Origin: Planctomycetes bacterium UBA1146
Lineage (GTDB): Bacteria; Planctomycetota; UBA8108; UBA1146
Assembly: GCA_002311345.1 (NCBI GenBank)
Contig: DCAA01000033.1
Location: 82,215-95,593 of the forward strand
Direction of reading: 5' to 3'
DNA length: 13,379 nt
Part shown: positions 7,385 to 13,379 of the stretch, in pieces
Numbering within the stretch: position 1 is the stretch's first letter
How the letters are laid out: the number at the start of each line of letters is the position of its first letter
Notes under the pieces: model-generated
Databases searched by the model: none
Seen by the model: only the letters and a program-made list of their open reading frames with translations
Told to the model about the DNA's origin: nothing
Translations under genes and position numbers: made by a program

Positions 7385-7985
7385 CGACCACCTCCTGCTC
7401 GATCCGGGCTGCCACGTCATCGGCACTTGCGCTGCCGTCGATCCGGATGATCCGGTCACCCGGAATCCCCTTCACCTCGTGGAAGGCTTTCGTCGTCCGC
7501 TCGTGGATTCCCGGTCGAGACTCGAAACGATCTCCGCTGCCGATTCTCTTGTCGATTCTCTGCTTTAGTTCCTCAGGGCTCATCTCGAGCACGATGTTGA
7601 GTTCCGGTCGTCGCTCTCCGATGACGGCATGACACAATTCGACGGCCCGTTGCTCTCCCAGTTCTCCTGCAATGCCCTGATAAACCAGCGTCGAGATGTG
7701 GAAGCGATCGGCGATGACCCATTTGCCCTCAGCCAGTGCCGGTTCGATCACCTCCGTGAGCAACTGGGAACGTGAAGCCAGAAACAGTAGCGCTTCCGCC
7801 TCGGCACCGAGCGGTTCTTTTCCATCGAGCAGAATCTCGCGCACTCGTTCTCCCAGAGATGTGGATCCCGGCTCTCTGACGGTAACCACTTGCTCTCCCC
7901 TGGAGAGCAACGACTGTGCGAGTCGATCGACCTGGGTCGACTTGCCACAACCGTCGGCTCCCTCGAGTGCGATGAAACGAGACAT
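7371..7985 (-). CDS. tmk: Thymidylate (dTMP) kinase
   Basis: Phosphorylates dTMP to dTDP in the cytosol, feeding DNA synthesis. The Walker A loop GADGCGKST is at the N-terminus, followed by the dTMP-binding REPGST, the DRF motif in IADRFHISTLVYQG, and a basic lid region (QRIDKRIGSGDRFESR). The length of 204 aa is typical. The ATG at 7983-7985 overlaps the lipA stop by one base (TGATG); a GTG one codon upstream (7986-7988) is an equally possible start. No strong Shine-Dalgarno is visible, so translation probably depends on reinitiation from lipA. The C-terminal codons overlap the holB start and contain its AGGAGG. Confidence 0.97.
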   Translation of the reverse strand: MSRFIALEGADGCGKSTQVDRLAQSLLSRGEQVVTVREPGSTSLGERVREILLDGKEPLGAEAEALLFLASRSQLLTEVIEPALAEGKWVIADRFHISTLVYQGIAGELGEQRAVELCHAVIGERRPELNIVLEMSPEELKQRIDKRIGSGDRFESRPGIHERTTKAFHEVKGIPGDRIIRIDGSASADDVAARIEQEVVVGLR

Positions 7986-8911
7986 CACGACAGAGGTACC
8001 TGGGCATCAGCCATGTAGGACGAGCGGACAAAAGGACCGGAGAAGACCATCGGAAAACCGATCTCCTCTCCAACCCGACGCCAGTCATCGAATTTGTCCG
8101 GATGGACATACTTCTCCACTGCCAGACTCTCCGGGTCAGGTTGCAGGTACTGGCCGATGGTGACGATGCGAACGCCGCAGTCGTAGAGGTCCTGCAGCAA
8201 TGCAGCGATCTCCTGGTCAGTTTCCCCGAGTCCCAGCATCAATCCCGATTTGACCCACATCCTGTGATTGTGGTCATCGGGTTCCCCGGCGGCGGCAACT
8301 CGAGCCAGCAGGTCGAGGCTGCGCTGATAGCGCGCTCCGGGTCTCGTTTTGAGGTACAGGGAGGGGACCGTTTCAATGTTGTGATTGAAGATATCGGGGC
8401 GTGCAGCGATCACCCGATCGATCGGTTCCGGGCAACCGCGAAAATCAGGGGTCAAAACCTCGACCTTGACCCCCGGGATGTGGGCACGAATCTCCTCGAT
8501 GCAGCGCACGAAGTGACCACTTCCCTGATCGGGAAGATCATCCCGGTTCACCGAAGTCACGACGACGTGCTTGAGCCCCAGTTCAACAGCAGCTTCGGCG
8601 ACTCGCACTGGTTCGAGGGGATCGGGCGCACTCGGTGGGCCTCCCTTGACCGAACAGAACGGACAGGAACGGGTACAACGATCCCCCAGCACCAGAAAGG
8701 TGGCGGTCCCGCGCGACCAGCAGTGGTTGCGGTTGGGACAACGTGCTTCCTCGCAGATGGTATGCAGCGATCGATTCTGGAGGGTGGTCGCGGTCGACTG
8801 GCCCCGGGCACTGCGCGACAGCGGCATCCGCAACCATTGAGGCAGACGTTGCCGGTTCCAGCGCTGGCCTGTGGAACGATGATCGAGATCGTACACATCA
8901 GTGGAAGTCAT
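7985..8911 (-). CDS. lipA: Lipoyl synthase (radical SAM)
   Basis: Inserts two sulfurs into protein-bound octanoyl chains, making the lipoyl cofactor of 2-oxoacid dehydrogenases and the glycine cleavage system. Both iron-sulfur clusters are recognisable: the auxiliary cluster CX4CX5C (CEEARCPNRNHC) and the radical SAM cluster CX3CX2C (CTRSCPFC). Other family stretches are VVVTSVNRDDLPDQG, VEVLTPDF, FNHNIETV, KSGLMLGLGET and the C-terminal SGPFVRSSY, which supplies the conserved auxiliary-cluster serine. The start is ATG at 8909-8911 with GGGAG 6 nt upstream, giving 308 aa; a TTG 69 nt upstream would add unsupported residues. Lipoate synthesis also needs LipB or a ligase, and neither is in the window. 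tmk follows with a one-base overlap. Confidence 0.97.
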   Translation of the reverse strand: MTSTDVYDLDHRSTGQRWNRQRLPQWLRMPLSRSARGQSTATTLQNRSLHTICEEARCPNRNHCWSRGTATFLVLGDRCTRSCPFCSVKGGPPSAPDPLEPVRVAEAAVELGLKHVVVTSVNRDDLPDQGSGHFVRCIEEIRAHIPGVKVEVLTPDFRGCPEPIDRVIAARPDIFNHNIETVPSLYLKTRPGARYQRSLDLLARVAAAGEPDDHNHRMWVKSGLMLGLGETDQEIAALLQDLYDCGVRIVTIGQYLQPDPESLAVEKYVHPDKFDDWRRVGEEIGFPMVFSGPFVRSSYMADAQVPLS

Positions 8912-8951
8912 CTGATTCTCCCCAAAGAGCGGTCGAAGCGTTGCACCCAGC

Positions 8952-8980
8952 ACCCTAGCCCGCCAACGGTACGGCGACAA
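8952..8980 (-). promoter_or_regulatory. Possible internal promoter upstream of lipA
   Basis: In the 105-nt patatin-lipA gap, TTGTCG (8980-8975) is separated by 17 nt from TAGGGT (8957-8952) on the minus strand. The -35 matches at 4 of 6 positions and the -10 at only 3. This gap and the holB one are the only sizeable breaks in the gene train, so an internal promoter for lipA-tmk-holB is plausible but weakly supported. Confidence 0.25.
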
Positions 8981-9016
8981 GGAGCGCCGGAACTTCTCGC
9001 TGATCCCGACTGATCA

Positions 9017-9889
9017 TCAATGTGCTGCCAGCACCTCGCGCAGGGCCGGCAGGGAACTCTTCATCGCATCGCGTCCTGCCTCGACGAGGCTGGAGAGGTT
9101 TCTGAAATCACTCCAGGACCGAACTCCGACGCGCGGGCGCACCACGATGTCCGCTTCCTCCAGTTCGTTCTCGGTGAGCCAGTTGCGAGCGATGCTGGCA
9201 ACTCGTTGGAGCGACTCTATACCGGTCTCGATGTTCCCCGTCGGTAGCAACCGACGAGATGGATCGATCGCCAACACTATCGATTCCGGATCGGAAGCCC
9301 GTGCTGCCGCCACCGGCACGTTGCAGACCGCCCCGGCGTCGCACAGCAGCATCCCTTCGTGCTCTACCGGCGGAAAGACCCCGGGTAGCGAGCACGATGC
9401 TTCGACCGCGTGTGCGAGATTTCCGGAACGAATCGTCACCAGTCTGGCTTCCTTGAGATCGAGGGCGACCACCTGAAAAGGAACCCGACAGTCATCAAAT
9501 GTCCCCTCGCCCACCAGGATATCGATGAGTTGCTCGAGAACCCCTTCCTCGATAACAGAGGACCGTCGCACCAGATGAGCCAGGTGCAAGCCTCTCCTCA
9601 ACAGCGAGCGGATCGCCTGGAAGGGGCCATTCTCCTCATCACTGGCGGCTGCGAGCATCAGCCCGCCAAGGCGAATGTTCCTGAACTCGGGAGAAGACAT
9701 CACCTCGATGGCGCGCAACGACAACACGGCGGCATCCGGATCGAGGCTCCAGCGAGCCCCGGCGATGGCGCCAGCGGAGATGCCGGAAACGGAACGGATC
9801 TCGATTCCTTCTTCCTCGAGAACCTGCAGGGCTCCCAGATGGGCCAGTCCCCTCGAACCACCTCCGCCGAGGGCAACCGTGACACTCAT
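9017..9889 (-). CDS. Patatin-like phospholipase / serine acyl hydrolase
   Basis: A 290-residue RssA/NTE-type patatin domain. The glycine-rich oxyanion motif GGGGSRG is at residues 8-14. The nucleophile elbow GISAG has Ser38. The catalytic aspartate is probably Asp184 in CDAGAVCNVPV, so DAG replaces the usual DGG/DGA. There is no signal peptide or membrane helix, pointing to a cytosolic enzyme acting on membrane or free lipid acyl esters. Its ATG overlaps the stop of the upstream PaaK-like gene (ATGA), so the two are translationally coupled. A 105-nt gap separates it from lipA. Patatins also serve as CapV effectors in CBASS defence, but no nucleotidyltransferase accompanies this one. The substrate is unknown. 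Confidence 0.9.
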   Translation of the reverse strand: MSVTVALGGGGSRGLAHLGALQVLEEEGIEIRSVSGISAGAIAGARWSLDPDAAVLSLRAIEVMSSPEFRNIRLGGLMLAAASDEENGPFQAIRSLLRRGLHLAHLVRRSSVIEEGVLEQLIDILVGEGTFDDCRVPFQVVALDLKEARLVTIRSGNLAHAVEASCSLPGVFPPVEHEGMLLCDAGAVCNVPVAAARASDPESIVLAIDPSRRLLPTGNIETGIESLQRVASIARNWLTENELEEADIVVRPRVGVRSWSDFRNLSSLVEAGRDAMKSSLPALREVLAAH

Positions 9890-11439
9890 TTGGAACTATC
9901 CTCGCCATCATCGGAGGCGACCTGCTCACGAAGATCGACGATCCGTTTCTCCTTCAGTTGTGTTTCCATGCCGAGCCGCTGCAACATCTCCTCGCGATCG
10001 AGGAATTCCATGTGCGAGGGCCGTACCTCGGAAGCAAGCTGAATTTGTGAGGAGAGAGTCTCACCGATGTTGTCATGGGGCTGACCATCCGTAAGACTCA
10101 CCGCGATTCGCATCTCATCCACATCGAGAGGATCATCGTTGCGCTTGCTGAGCACGACCTGCCACTCGTCCACCAGTGGCGAGTCGGTGAGTAGATCGGA
10201 GATGACGTTCAGGTTCACGAGAGTCCCCTTGATCTTGGTCAAGGACATGTCGGTCTGGTTCGATGCCCGGCTCAAATCGGAGGAGAAACGTGGCACCGTT
10301 CTCCCGCAAGCGGGACAGGGTTCATGAGTCATGCCACCGTTGGCCAGATCTCCCGTGCGGTAACGCATGATGAGCGAGCCACGTCCATCGAGAGGTGTAT
10401 AGACCAGTTCCCCCGTCTCTCCATCCGGAAGTCGATCACCGGTCTCTGGATCGACAATCTCGAACAGATCGAAATCGGGATAACTGTGAAAACCGGTCTC
10501 CACTCCACCGGGGCACTCGACCCAGCACTTCCTCGACTCGGTAAAGCCGAACACGCTGAACACTATCGGATCCTTGGAACCGATTTCCTTGAGCAAACTG
10601 GCGAGTTTCTGCCGGTAGCCAGCGGTGACGCGATCGCCACCGAGAAACACCACCTCGATGGAAGAAAGATCGCGCCCCTGCTCCTTTCCCTGGCGGATGA
10701 GGTGATAGACGTAGCCGGGGATCCCTGTCAGGTGCGACGGACGCATCTTCTCCAGCACCCGCAGGATTTTCTCGGTACCCATGGCGCGTCCGCCACCGGT
10801 GTGCAGGGTGAACACCTCGTTGGCAAGACCGACCCCGTACACCTGCCAGAAAGCCAGATGCGGTGCGTAAGGGAAGACACTGACGAGTCGATCCTCGGAC
10901 GAGGGACCTCCGGCCTCGTCCCCCATCCCGATCACTTCCCCCATCCGACGACCACATTCGTGAAGGATATCGAGATCATATCGACTGAGGAAGAAAGCGG
11001 TCGGAAGTGCCGTTCGACCGGTGGTGAAGAACGCCTGGACCGGGCGATACTCGGTTCCGAGCCTACGTCTCACTTCCGCTTTTCCGTGCCGCATCGCAGT
11101 CCACATCATCCCCGCCTTCTGGAACGGAGTGAGCACCTTGCGAATGGAATCCTGATCCGGTTGCAAGACGAAGTTCTTGGGACGATCAGGAGTATCTGCA
11201 GTAGGAGCCACGTCGGATTTGGTAGAGAAGGGGATCTTCGACATGTCGTCATAGCGCTGCAGTGATTCGATATCGAGATCGGAGAGCAACTGTCGGTAGT
11301 GAGGATGGAAGGGAAGGATCTTCTCCTTCAGTTGTTTGCGCAGCAGCGACATCTGAAGTCGTTCCAGTTGTGCTGGATCGGGCTGGCCCCAGTTGCGAGA
11401 CAGTCTCTCCTTTGGCTCCCACCGGCCTTTCCTTGCCAA
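9886..11439 (-). CDS. Phenylacetate-CoA ligase / F390 synthetase-like adenylate-forming enzyme
   Basis: PaaK-like member of the adenylate-forming superfamily, 517 aa from a TTG at 11437-11439 with AGGAG 6 nt upstream. Upstream codons to 11586 are open but look non-coding. The N-terminal helix pattern (LERLQ then PFHPHYRQLL) is typical of the family. Later motifs are HLTGIPGYVYHL, a GFTES substrate/adenylate motif at about 298-302, a GELVYTPL stretch, YRTGDL (about 360-365), a CPACGR zinc-ribbon piece (375-380) and KIKGTLVN. The ATP-phosphate loop is unusual: TTGRTALPT where SSGTTGxPT is expected. The enzyme probably activates a carboxylic acid as an acyl-adenylate; the acid and the acceptor are unknown. 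The ATGA overlap with the patatin gene suggests the two products act together. Confidence 0.85.
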   Translation of the reverse strand: MARKGRWEPKERLSRNWGQPDPAQLERLQMSLLRKQLKEKILPFHPHYRQLLSDLDIESLQRYDDMSKIPFSTKSDVAPTADTPDRPKNFVLQPDQDSIRKVLTPFQKAGMMWTAMRHGKAEVRRRLGTEYRPVQAFFTTGRTALPTAFFLSRYDLDILHECGRRMGEVIGMGDEAGGPSSEDRLVSVFPYAPHLAFWQVYGVGLANEVFTLHTGGGRAMGTEKILRVLEKMRPSHLTGIPGYVYHLIRQGKEQGRDLSSIEVVFLGGDRVTAGYRQKLASLLKEIGSKDPIVFSVFGFTESRKCWVECPGGVETGFHSYPDFDLFEIVDPETGDRLPDGETGELVYTPLDGRGSLIMRYRTGDLANGGMTHEPCPACGRTVPRFSSDLSRASNQTDMSLTKIKGTLVNLNVISDLLTDSPLVDEWQVVLSKRNDDPLDVDEMRIAVSLTDGQPHDNIGETLSSQIQLASEVRPSHMEFLDREEMLQRLGMETQLKEKRIVDLREQVASDDGEDSSK

Positions 11440-11491
11440 TCTCGACTCCTCTCCCCTGCCTTCAACGAGCCCGGATCGCCGAAATCCAACA

Positions 11492-11508
11492 CATGTTCCG
11501 GAAACATG
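11492..11508. promoter_or_regulatory. Inverted repeat, operator candidate
   Basis: CATGTT (11492-11497) and AACATG (11503-11508) are perfect inverted halves around CCGGA, with a nested TTCCGGAA palindrome. It lies about 53 nt upstream of the TTG start of the PaaK-like gene. No known regulator consensus is matched with confidence. Confidence 0.3.
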
Positions 11509-11551
11509 GACCTGAAAGGCAACCGTTCCCCGGTGAGGAGAATAACATCCC

Positions 11552-11570
11552 GATGCCCTGCAGGGCCATC
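11552..11570. promoter_or_regulatory. Inverted repeat centred on GCCCTGCAGGGC
   Basis: The perfect 12-bp palindrome at 11555-11566 extends to GATG/CCATC arms if one base is bulged. It lies near the middle of the divergent region. It could be an operator serving both directions, or simply a GC-rich hairpin. Confidence 0.3.
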
Positions 11571-11684
11571 CCTCGATTCGATCCAATTCGACTTCAACCC
11601 GACCCTCATCGTACTCTTCTGGGGAGTTCCCTGTCCGCCGGGCAGCCCTGACTCCCCGTTGGAAAAAGACAGGGAAGGTGACTC

Positions 11685-12173
11685 ATGTCCTCCTGGAAAT
11701 TGGCCTCGGTGCTGTGTGGCATCGCTGGTTTCTCCTTCATCGCCCTCGATGGGCCGTCGAAGATGATGGGGATGTTTCCGCACATCCCGGAAACGATTTC
11801 GGTGATTCTGCTCAGTGGTACGCCGTTTCAGACCACCGTTGCGATCATCAGCCTGGTGCTGGTGAGCCTGGGCCTGATGCCCAGGAGTGATCAACAGTTC
11901 AGCCGTGGCGAGTTCCTGCAGGCGATCTCGCTGGGTTGCGCCATCGTGGTGAGCGCGTGCCTGGCGATGGCGATTCACTTCTCTTCCGGAACTGGACCGA
12001 TCCTTCCCGGGATCGTCACCTCGGTCGCCATTCTCCAGGGAGCCCTGGGGATCTGTGCGGCCATCATCCTGATTCTCAATCGCGAAACCCGTCCGATGGC
12101 GAGTCTCCCACTGATCGCCAATAGCGGTCTGATCGCCATCACCATCCTCTTTGTCATCGGCCCTTCAGCCTGA
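11685..12173 (+). CDS. Hypothetical membrane protein with five predicted helices
   Basis: A 162-residue protein I do not recognise. Hydrophobic stretches lie near residues 5-21, 38-65, 77-98, 108-131 and 142-160, leaving only short polar loops such as MPRSDQQFSRGE (about 65-76). It is therefore an integral membrane protein with little soluble mass. There is no obvious catalytic or transport motif. The ATG has GGAAGG 6 nt upstream. It ends 13 nt before the start of the zinc-ribbon gene, and the pair is most likely co-transcribed away from the divergent region. It could be an assembly partner or anchor for the downstream protein; that is an inference from adjacency alone. Confidence 0.75.
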   Translation: MSSWKLASVLCGIAGFSFIALDGPSKMMGMFPHIPETISVILLSGTPFQTTVAIISLVLVSLGLMPRSDQQFSRGEFLQAISLGCAIVVSACLAMAIHFSSGTGPILPGIVTSVAILQGALGICAAIILILNRETRPMASLPLIANSGLIAITILFVIGPSA

Positions 12174-12186
12174 ACCGGAGGCCACC

Positions 12187-13236
12187 ATGCTTTACTGCGA
12201 CGATTGCGGAACCATCTCCGACAAGAACTACGGTCCCGAGGATGGCAGTGTTCGCTGCCCCGGTTGTGCCGGAGCCACTGAAGAAGCGACCGCCACCAGT
12301 GGCCTTTCATTGCTCGATGAACCCCGTTCCTTGCAAGGCACCGGCCTCAACGGCGGCAGCAGCGAGATCTCCGATCTCGACCTCTTCTCGACCGAAACGA
12401 TCGCCAAGAAGCGAGCTCCCAGGAATCCCGATGGCAACAGCCGTCTGCGTCTCATCGAAGACGATGTCGAGACGCCCATCGAAAAGAACGATTCCATCGA
12501 GGATCGACAGATCCCTGTGCCGCTCGTGCCGAGGCAATGGCGCTTCGAATGCCTGGCCTGCTCCGGTAGTCTGAGAATTGAACCGGTCACATCTCGCAGC
12601 AAGATCCGTTGCCCACGTTGTCAGACCTGGATGATCGTGGCAGCTAACGGGGAAGTGAACCTGCCACCGACCGACGAGAAGAAGCCTATCAGCGCTCCCG
12701 AGCAACAAACCGGGGCGCCGGAGCCCTCCGATCCACAACGGCCGCCATCGGTTCCGACACCCGACGACGAACCCGCAGAGACGGACCTACTGGAGGAGTG
12801 GAGTCTAAAAAATACTCTCTCGGGCGCATCTCTTCGAGCAGTTGAAGCAGTCGAGATGCAAGAGGGTGGATCCGCGGACACCATCACGTTATCCCCCCCG
12901 ACAGAGCAGATCGCAGCCGCTGAGGAGATCGAGGACGCACTCGGTTTCCTCGGCGATGATCCTCACTTCTTCGGTGAAGATTTCGACCTCGATGCCGAAA
13001 TCGAGCCACACACCGATGAGACGGAAGAAACACGTGAGAATCGCACCGAACTGACGATCCCCACCATCGCGCTGTGGACCGGTCTGTTTGCCGTTCCCTC
13101 GCTGGTCGCCTTGCTGTTGGCCCGCTCGACTCCGTCGTCCGGGATCTACCAGGCCCTCTCCCGGGTCGGAGTTTCCTTCCAGCAGAGTTGTGGCGATCTC
13201 TTCACATCCGTCTCGGGCTGGATGGCGGGTCTGTAG
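12187..13236 (+). CDS. Hypothetical protein with two zinc ribbons and a C-terminal membrane helix
   Basis: A 349-residue protein with a clear architecture but no family I can name. Ribbon 1 is C4-x2-C7 with C24-x2-C27 at the very N-terminus. Ribbon 2 is C122-x2-C125 with C142-x2-C145. The long linkers are rich in Asp, Glu, Pro and Ser, so probably disordered. A single hydrophobic segment at about 291-313 (IALWTGLFAVPSLVALLLA) is followed by about 35 residues. The cysteine spacing recalls MJ0042-type ribbons found at the start of many planctomycete and deltaproteobacterial proteins. The ribbons are probably cytosolic and the protein membrane-tethered. The ATG at 12187 has GGAGG 5 nt upstream; a TTG at 12151 would overlap the previous gene and lacks this site. 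It is followed by the tRNA-Val transcription unit. Confidence 0.82.
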   Translation: MLYCDDCGTISDKNYGPEDGSVRCPGCAGATEEATATSGLSLLDEPRSLQGTGLNGGSSEISDLDLFSTETIAKKRAPRNPDGNSRLRLIEDDVETPIEKNDSIEDRQIPVPLVPRQWRFECLACSGSLRIEPVTSRSKIRCPRCQTWMIVAANGEVNLPPTDEKKPISAPEQQTGAPEPSDPQRPPSVPTPDDEPAETDLLEEWSLKNTLSGASLRAVEAVEMQEGGSADTITLSPPTEQIAAAEEIEDALGFLGDDPHFFGEDFDLDAEIEPHTDETEETRENRTELTIPTIALWTGLFAVPSLVALLLARSTPSSGIYQALSRVGVSFQQSCGDLFTSVSGWMAGL

Positions 13237-13247
13237 AAGCCATCAAC

Positions 13248-13275
13248 TTGCGGCTTCGGTGCAGAACGCTACACT
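13248..13275 (+). promoter_or_regulatory. tRNA-Val promoter with GC-rich discriminator
   Basis: TTGCGG (13248-13253), 16 nt, TACACT (13270-13275), then GCCCCG. Transcription would begin near 13282, about 20 nt before the mature tRNA. The GC-rich discriminator after the -10 is typical of stable-RNA promoters under stringent control. Confidence 0.55.
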
Positions 13276-13276
13276 G

Positions 13277-13305
13277 CCCCGTTCGAGGTTACCTCGAGAA
13301 CGGGG
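13277..13305 (+). other. Stem-loop overlapping the tRNA 5' end
   Basis: CCCCGTTCGAGG (13277-13288) and CCTCGAGAACGGGG (13292-13305) pair around a TTA loop with a two-base bulge. The right arm includes the first three bases of the mature tRNA, so the full stem would compete with the acceptor stem. If transcription starts near 13282, only the inner CGAGG/CCTCG part is transcribed. No T-run follows, so it is not a standard terminator for the preceding gene. Confidence 0.4.
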
Positions 13306-13379
13306 CGATTAGCTCAGTTGGTTAGAGCACTAGCTCGACAAGCTAGGGGTCGGTGGTTCGAGTCCACTATCGCCCACCA
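13303..13379 (+). tRNA. tRNA-Val (anticodon GAC)
   Basis: A complete 77-nt cloverleaf with encoded CCA. Acceptor GGGCGAT pairs with ATCGCCC; the D arm is GCTC/GAGC. The anticodon stem CTAGC/GCTAG encloses the loop TCGACAA, with anticodon GAC at 13337-13339. The variable loop is 5 nt and the T arm is GGTGG-TTCGAGT-CCACT. The D-arm and T-arm sequences closely match E. coli tRNA-Val(GAC). A35, C36 and discriminator A73 are the valine identity bases, and it should read GUC and GUU. Position 33 is C (13336) instead of the near-universal U, and 32/38 form U-A. The gene ends at the window edge. Confidence 0.97.

Larger units (their letters stand above)
11440..11684. other. Divergent intergenic region with two inverted repeats
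   Basis: 245 nt separating the minus-strand PaaK-like gene train from the plus-strand membrane-protein pair, so it should carry promoters for both directions. I could not assign convincing -35/-10 pairs. It contains CATGTT-5 nt-AACATG at 11492-11508 and an imperfect palindrome centred on GCCCTGCAGGGC at 11552-11570. Open frames crossing it are not supported by homology or ribosome-binding sites. Confidence 0.55.

Noticed and set aside
8102..9013. Plus-strand open frame of about 300 codons opposite lipA
   Set aside because: It lies fully antisense to lipA, whose cluster motifs are unambiguous, and its translation shows no domain.
9017..11439. CBASS-like defence unit built on the patatin gene
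   Set aside because: CapV patatins act with a CD-NTase cyclase. No nucleotidyltransferase is present, and the partner is a PaaK-like ligase with housekeeping genes behind it.
9886..11586. Longer PaaK-like protein starting at 11586
   Set aside because: The added N-terminus has no adenylate-forming similarity and covers the inverted repeats. The TTG at 11439 has AGGAG at 6 nt and leads straight into the family's N-terminal pattern.
13236..13257. Terminator after the zinc-ribbon gene (GAAGCC...GGCTTC)
   Set aside because: There is a 6-bp stem with a 10-nt loop right after the stop, but no T-run follows, and it overlaps the proposed tRNA -35. Too weak to call.
13303..13379. tRNA 3' end as an integration site of a mobile element
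   Set aside because: tRNA ends are common attachment sites, but nothing downstream is visible and no integrase or direct repeat is found inside the window.

Overview
The window looks like a chromosomal stretch from a moderately GC-rich bacterium. It is most likely a member of the Planctomycetota or a neighbouring PVC-type lineage, but this is an inference. Evidence for it: one gene (5778-6236) resembles the Minf_1886 / TIGR04138 family, first described as restricted to Verrucomicrobia and Planctomycetes; the carAB pair is of the class that resembles animal CAD/CPS1 and Bacteroidetes enzymes rather than E. coli; and a zinc-ribbon/tail-anchor protein has the unassigned character common in such genomes. 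TTG and GTG starts with strong Shine-Dalgarno sites are frequent. There are no transposases, phage genes, CRISPR arrays or rRNA.

Layout. (1) 1-4052, minus strand: carA and carB overlap by 4 nt; carB runs off the left edge without its C-terminal allosteric domain. (2) 4053-4458: a 406-nt non-coding stretch holding the carA leader, with a possible promoter, a hairpin and a 12-bp AT-rich palindrome. (3) 4459-11439, minus strand: a compact gene train. In transcription order it is an adenylate-forming PaaK-like enzyme, a patatin-like hydrolase, lipoyl synthase (lipA), thymidylate kinase (tmk), DNA polymerase III delta-prime (holB), a possible 47-codon ORF, the Minf_1886-like protein and an AI-2E family membrane protein. 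Four junctions in it overlap, which suggests translational coupling. (4) 11440-11684: a divergent intergenic region with two inverted repeats. (5) 11685-13236, plus strand: a five-helix membrane protein and a protein with two zinc ribbons and a C-terminal membrane anchor, probably one operon. (6) 13237-13379: a promoter with a GC-rich discriminator, a leader hairpin and a tRNA-Val(GAC) that ends exactly at the right edge.

How the genes fit together: carAB makes carbamoyl phosphate for pyrimidines and arginine; tmk and holB serve dTTP supply and replication; lipA makes the lipoyl cofactor. The PaaK-like/patatin pair may act in succession on an acyl substrate, but that substrate is unknown.

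No complete new defence or mobile system is visible. The items most worth a second look are the tRNA-Val with C at position 33, the hairpin straddling the holB stop with the small ORF behind it, the PaaK-like enzyme with an altered P-loop coupled to a patatin, and the two-ribbon anchored protein.
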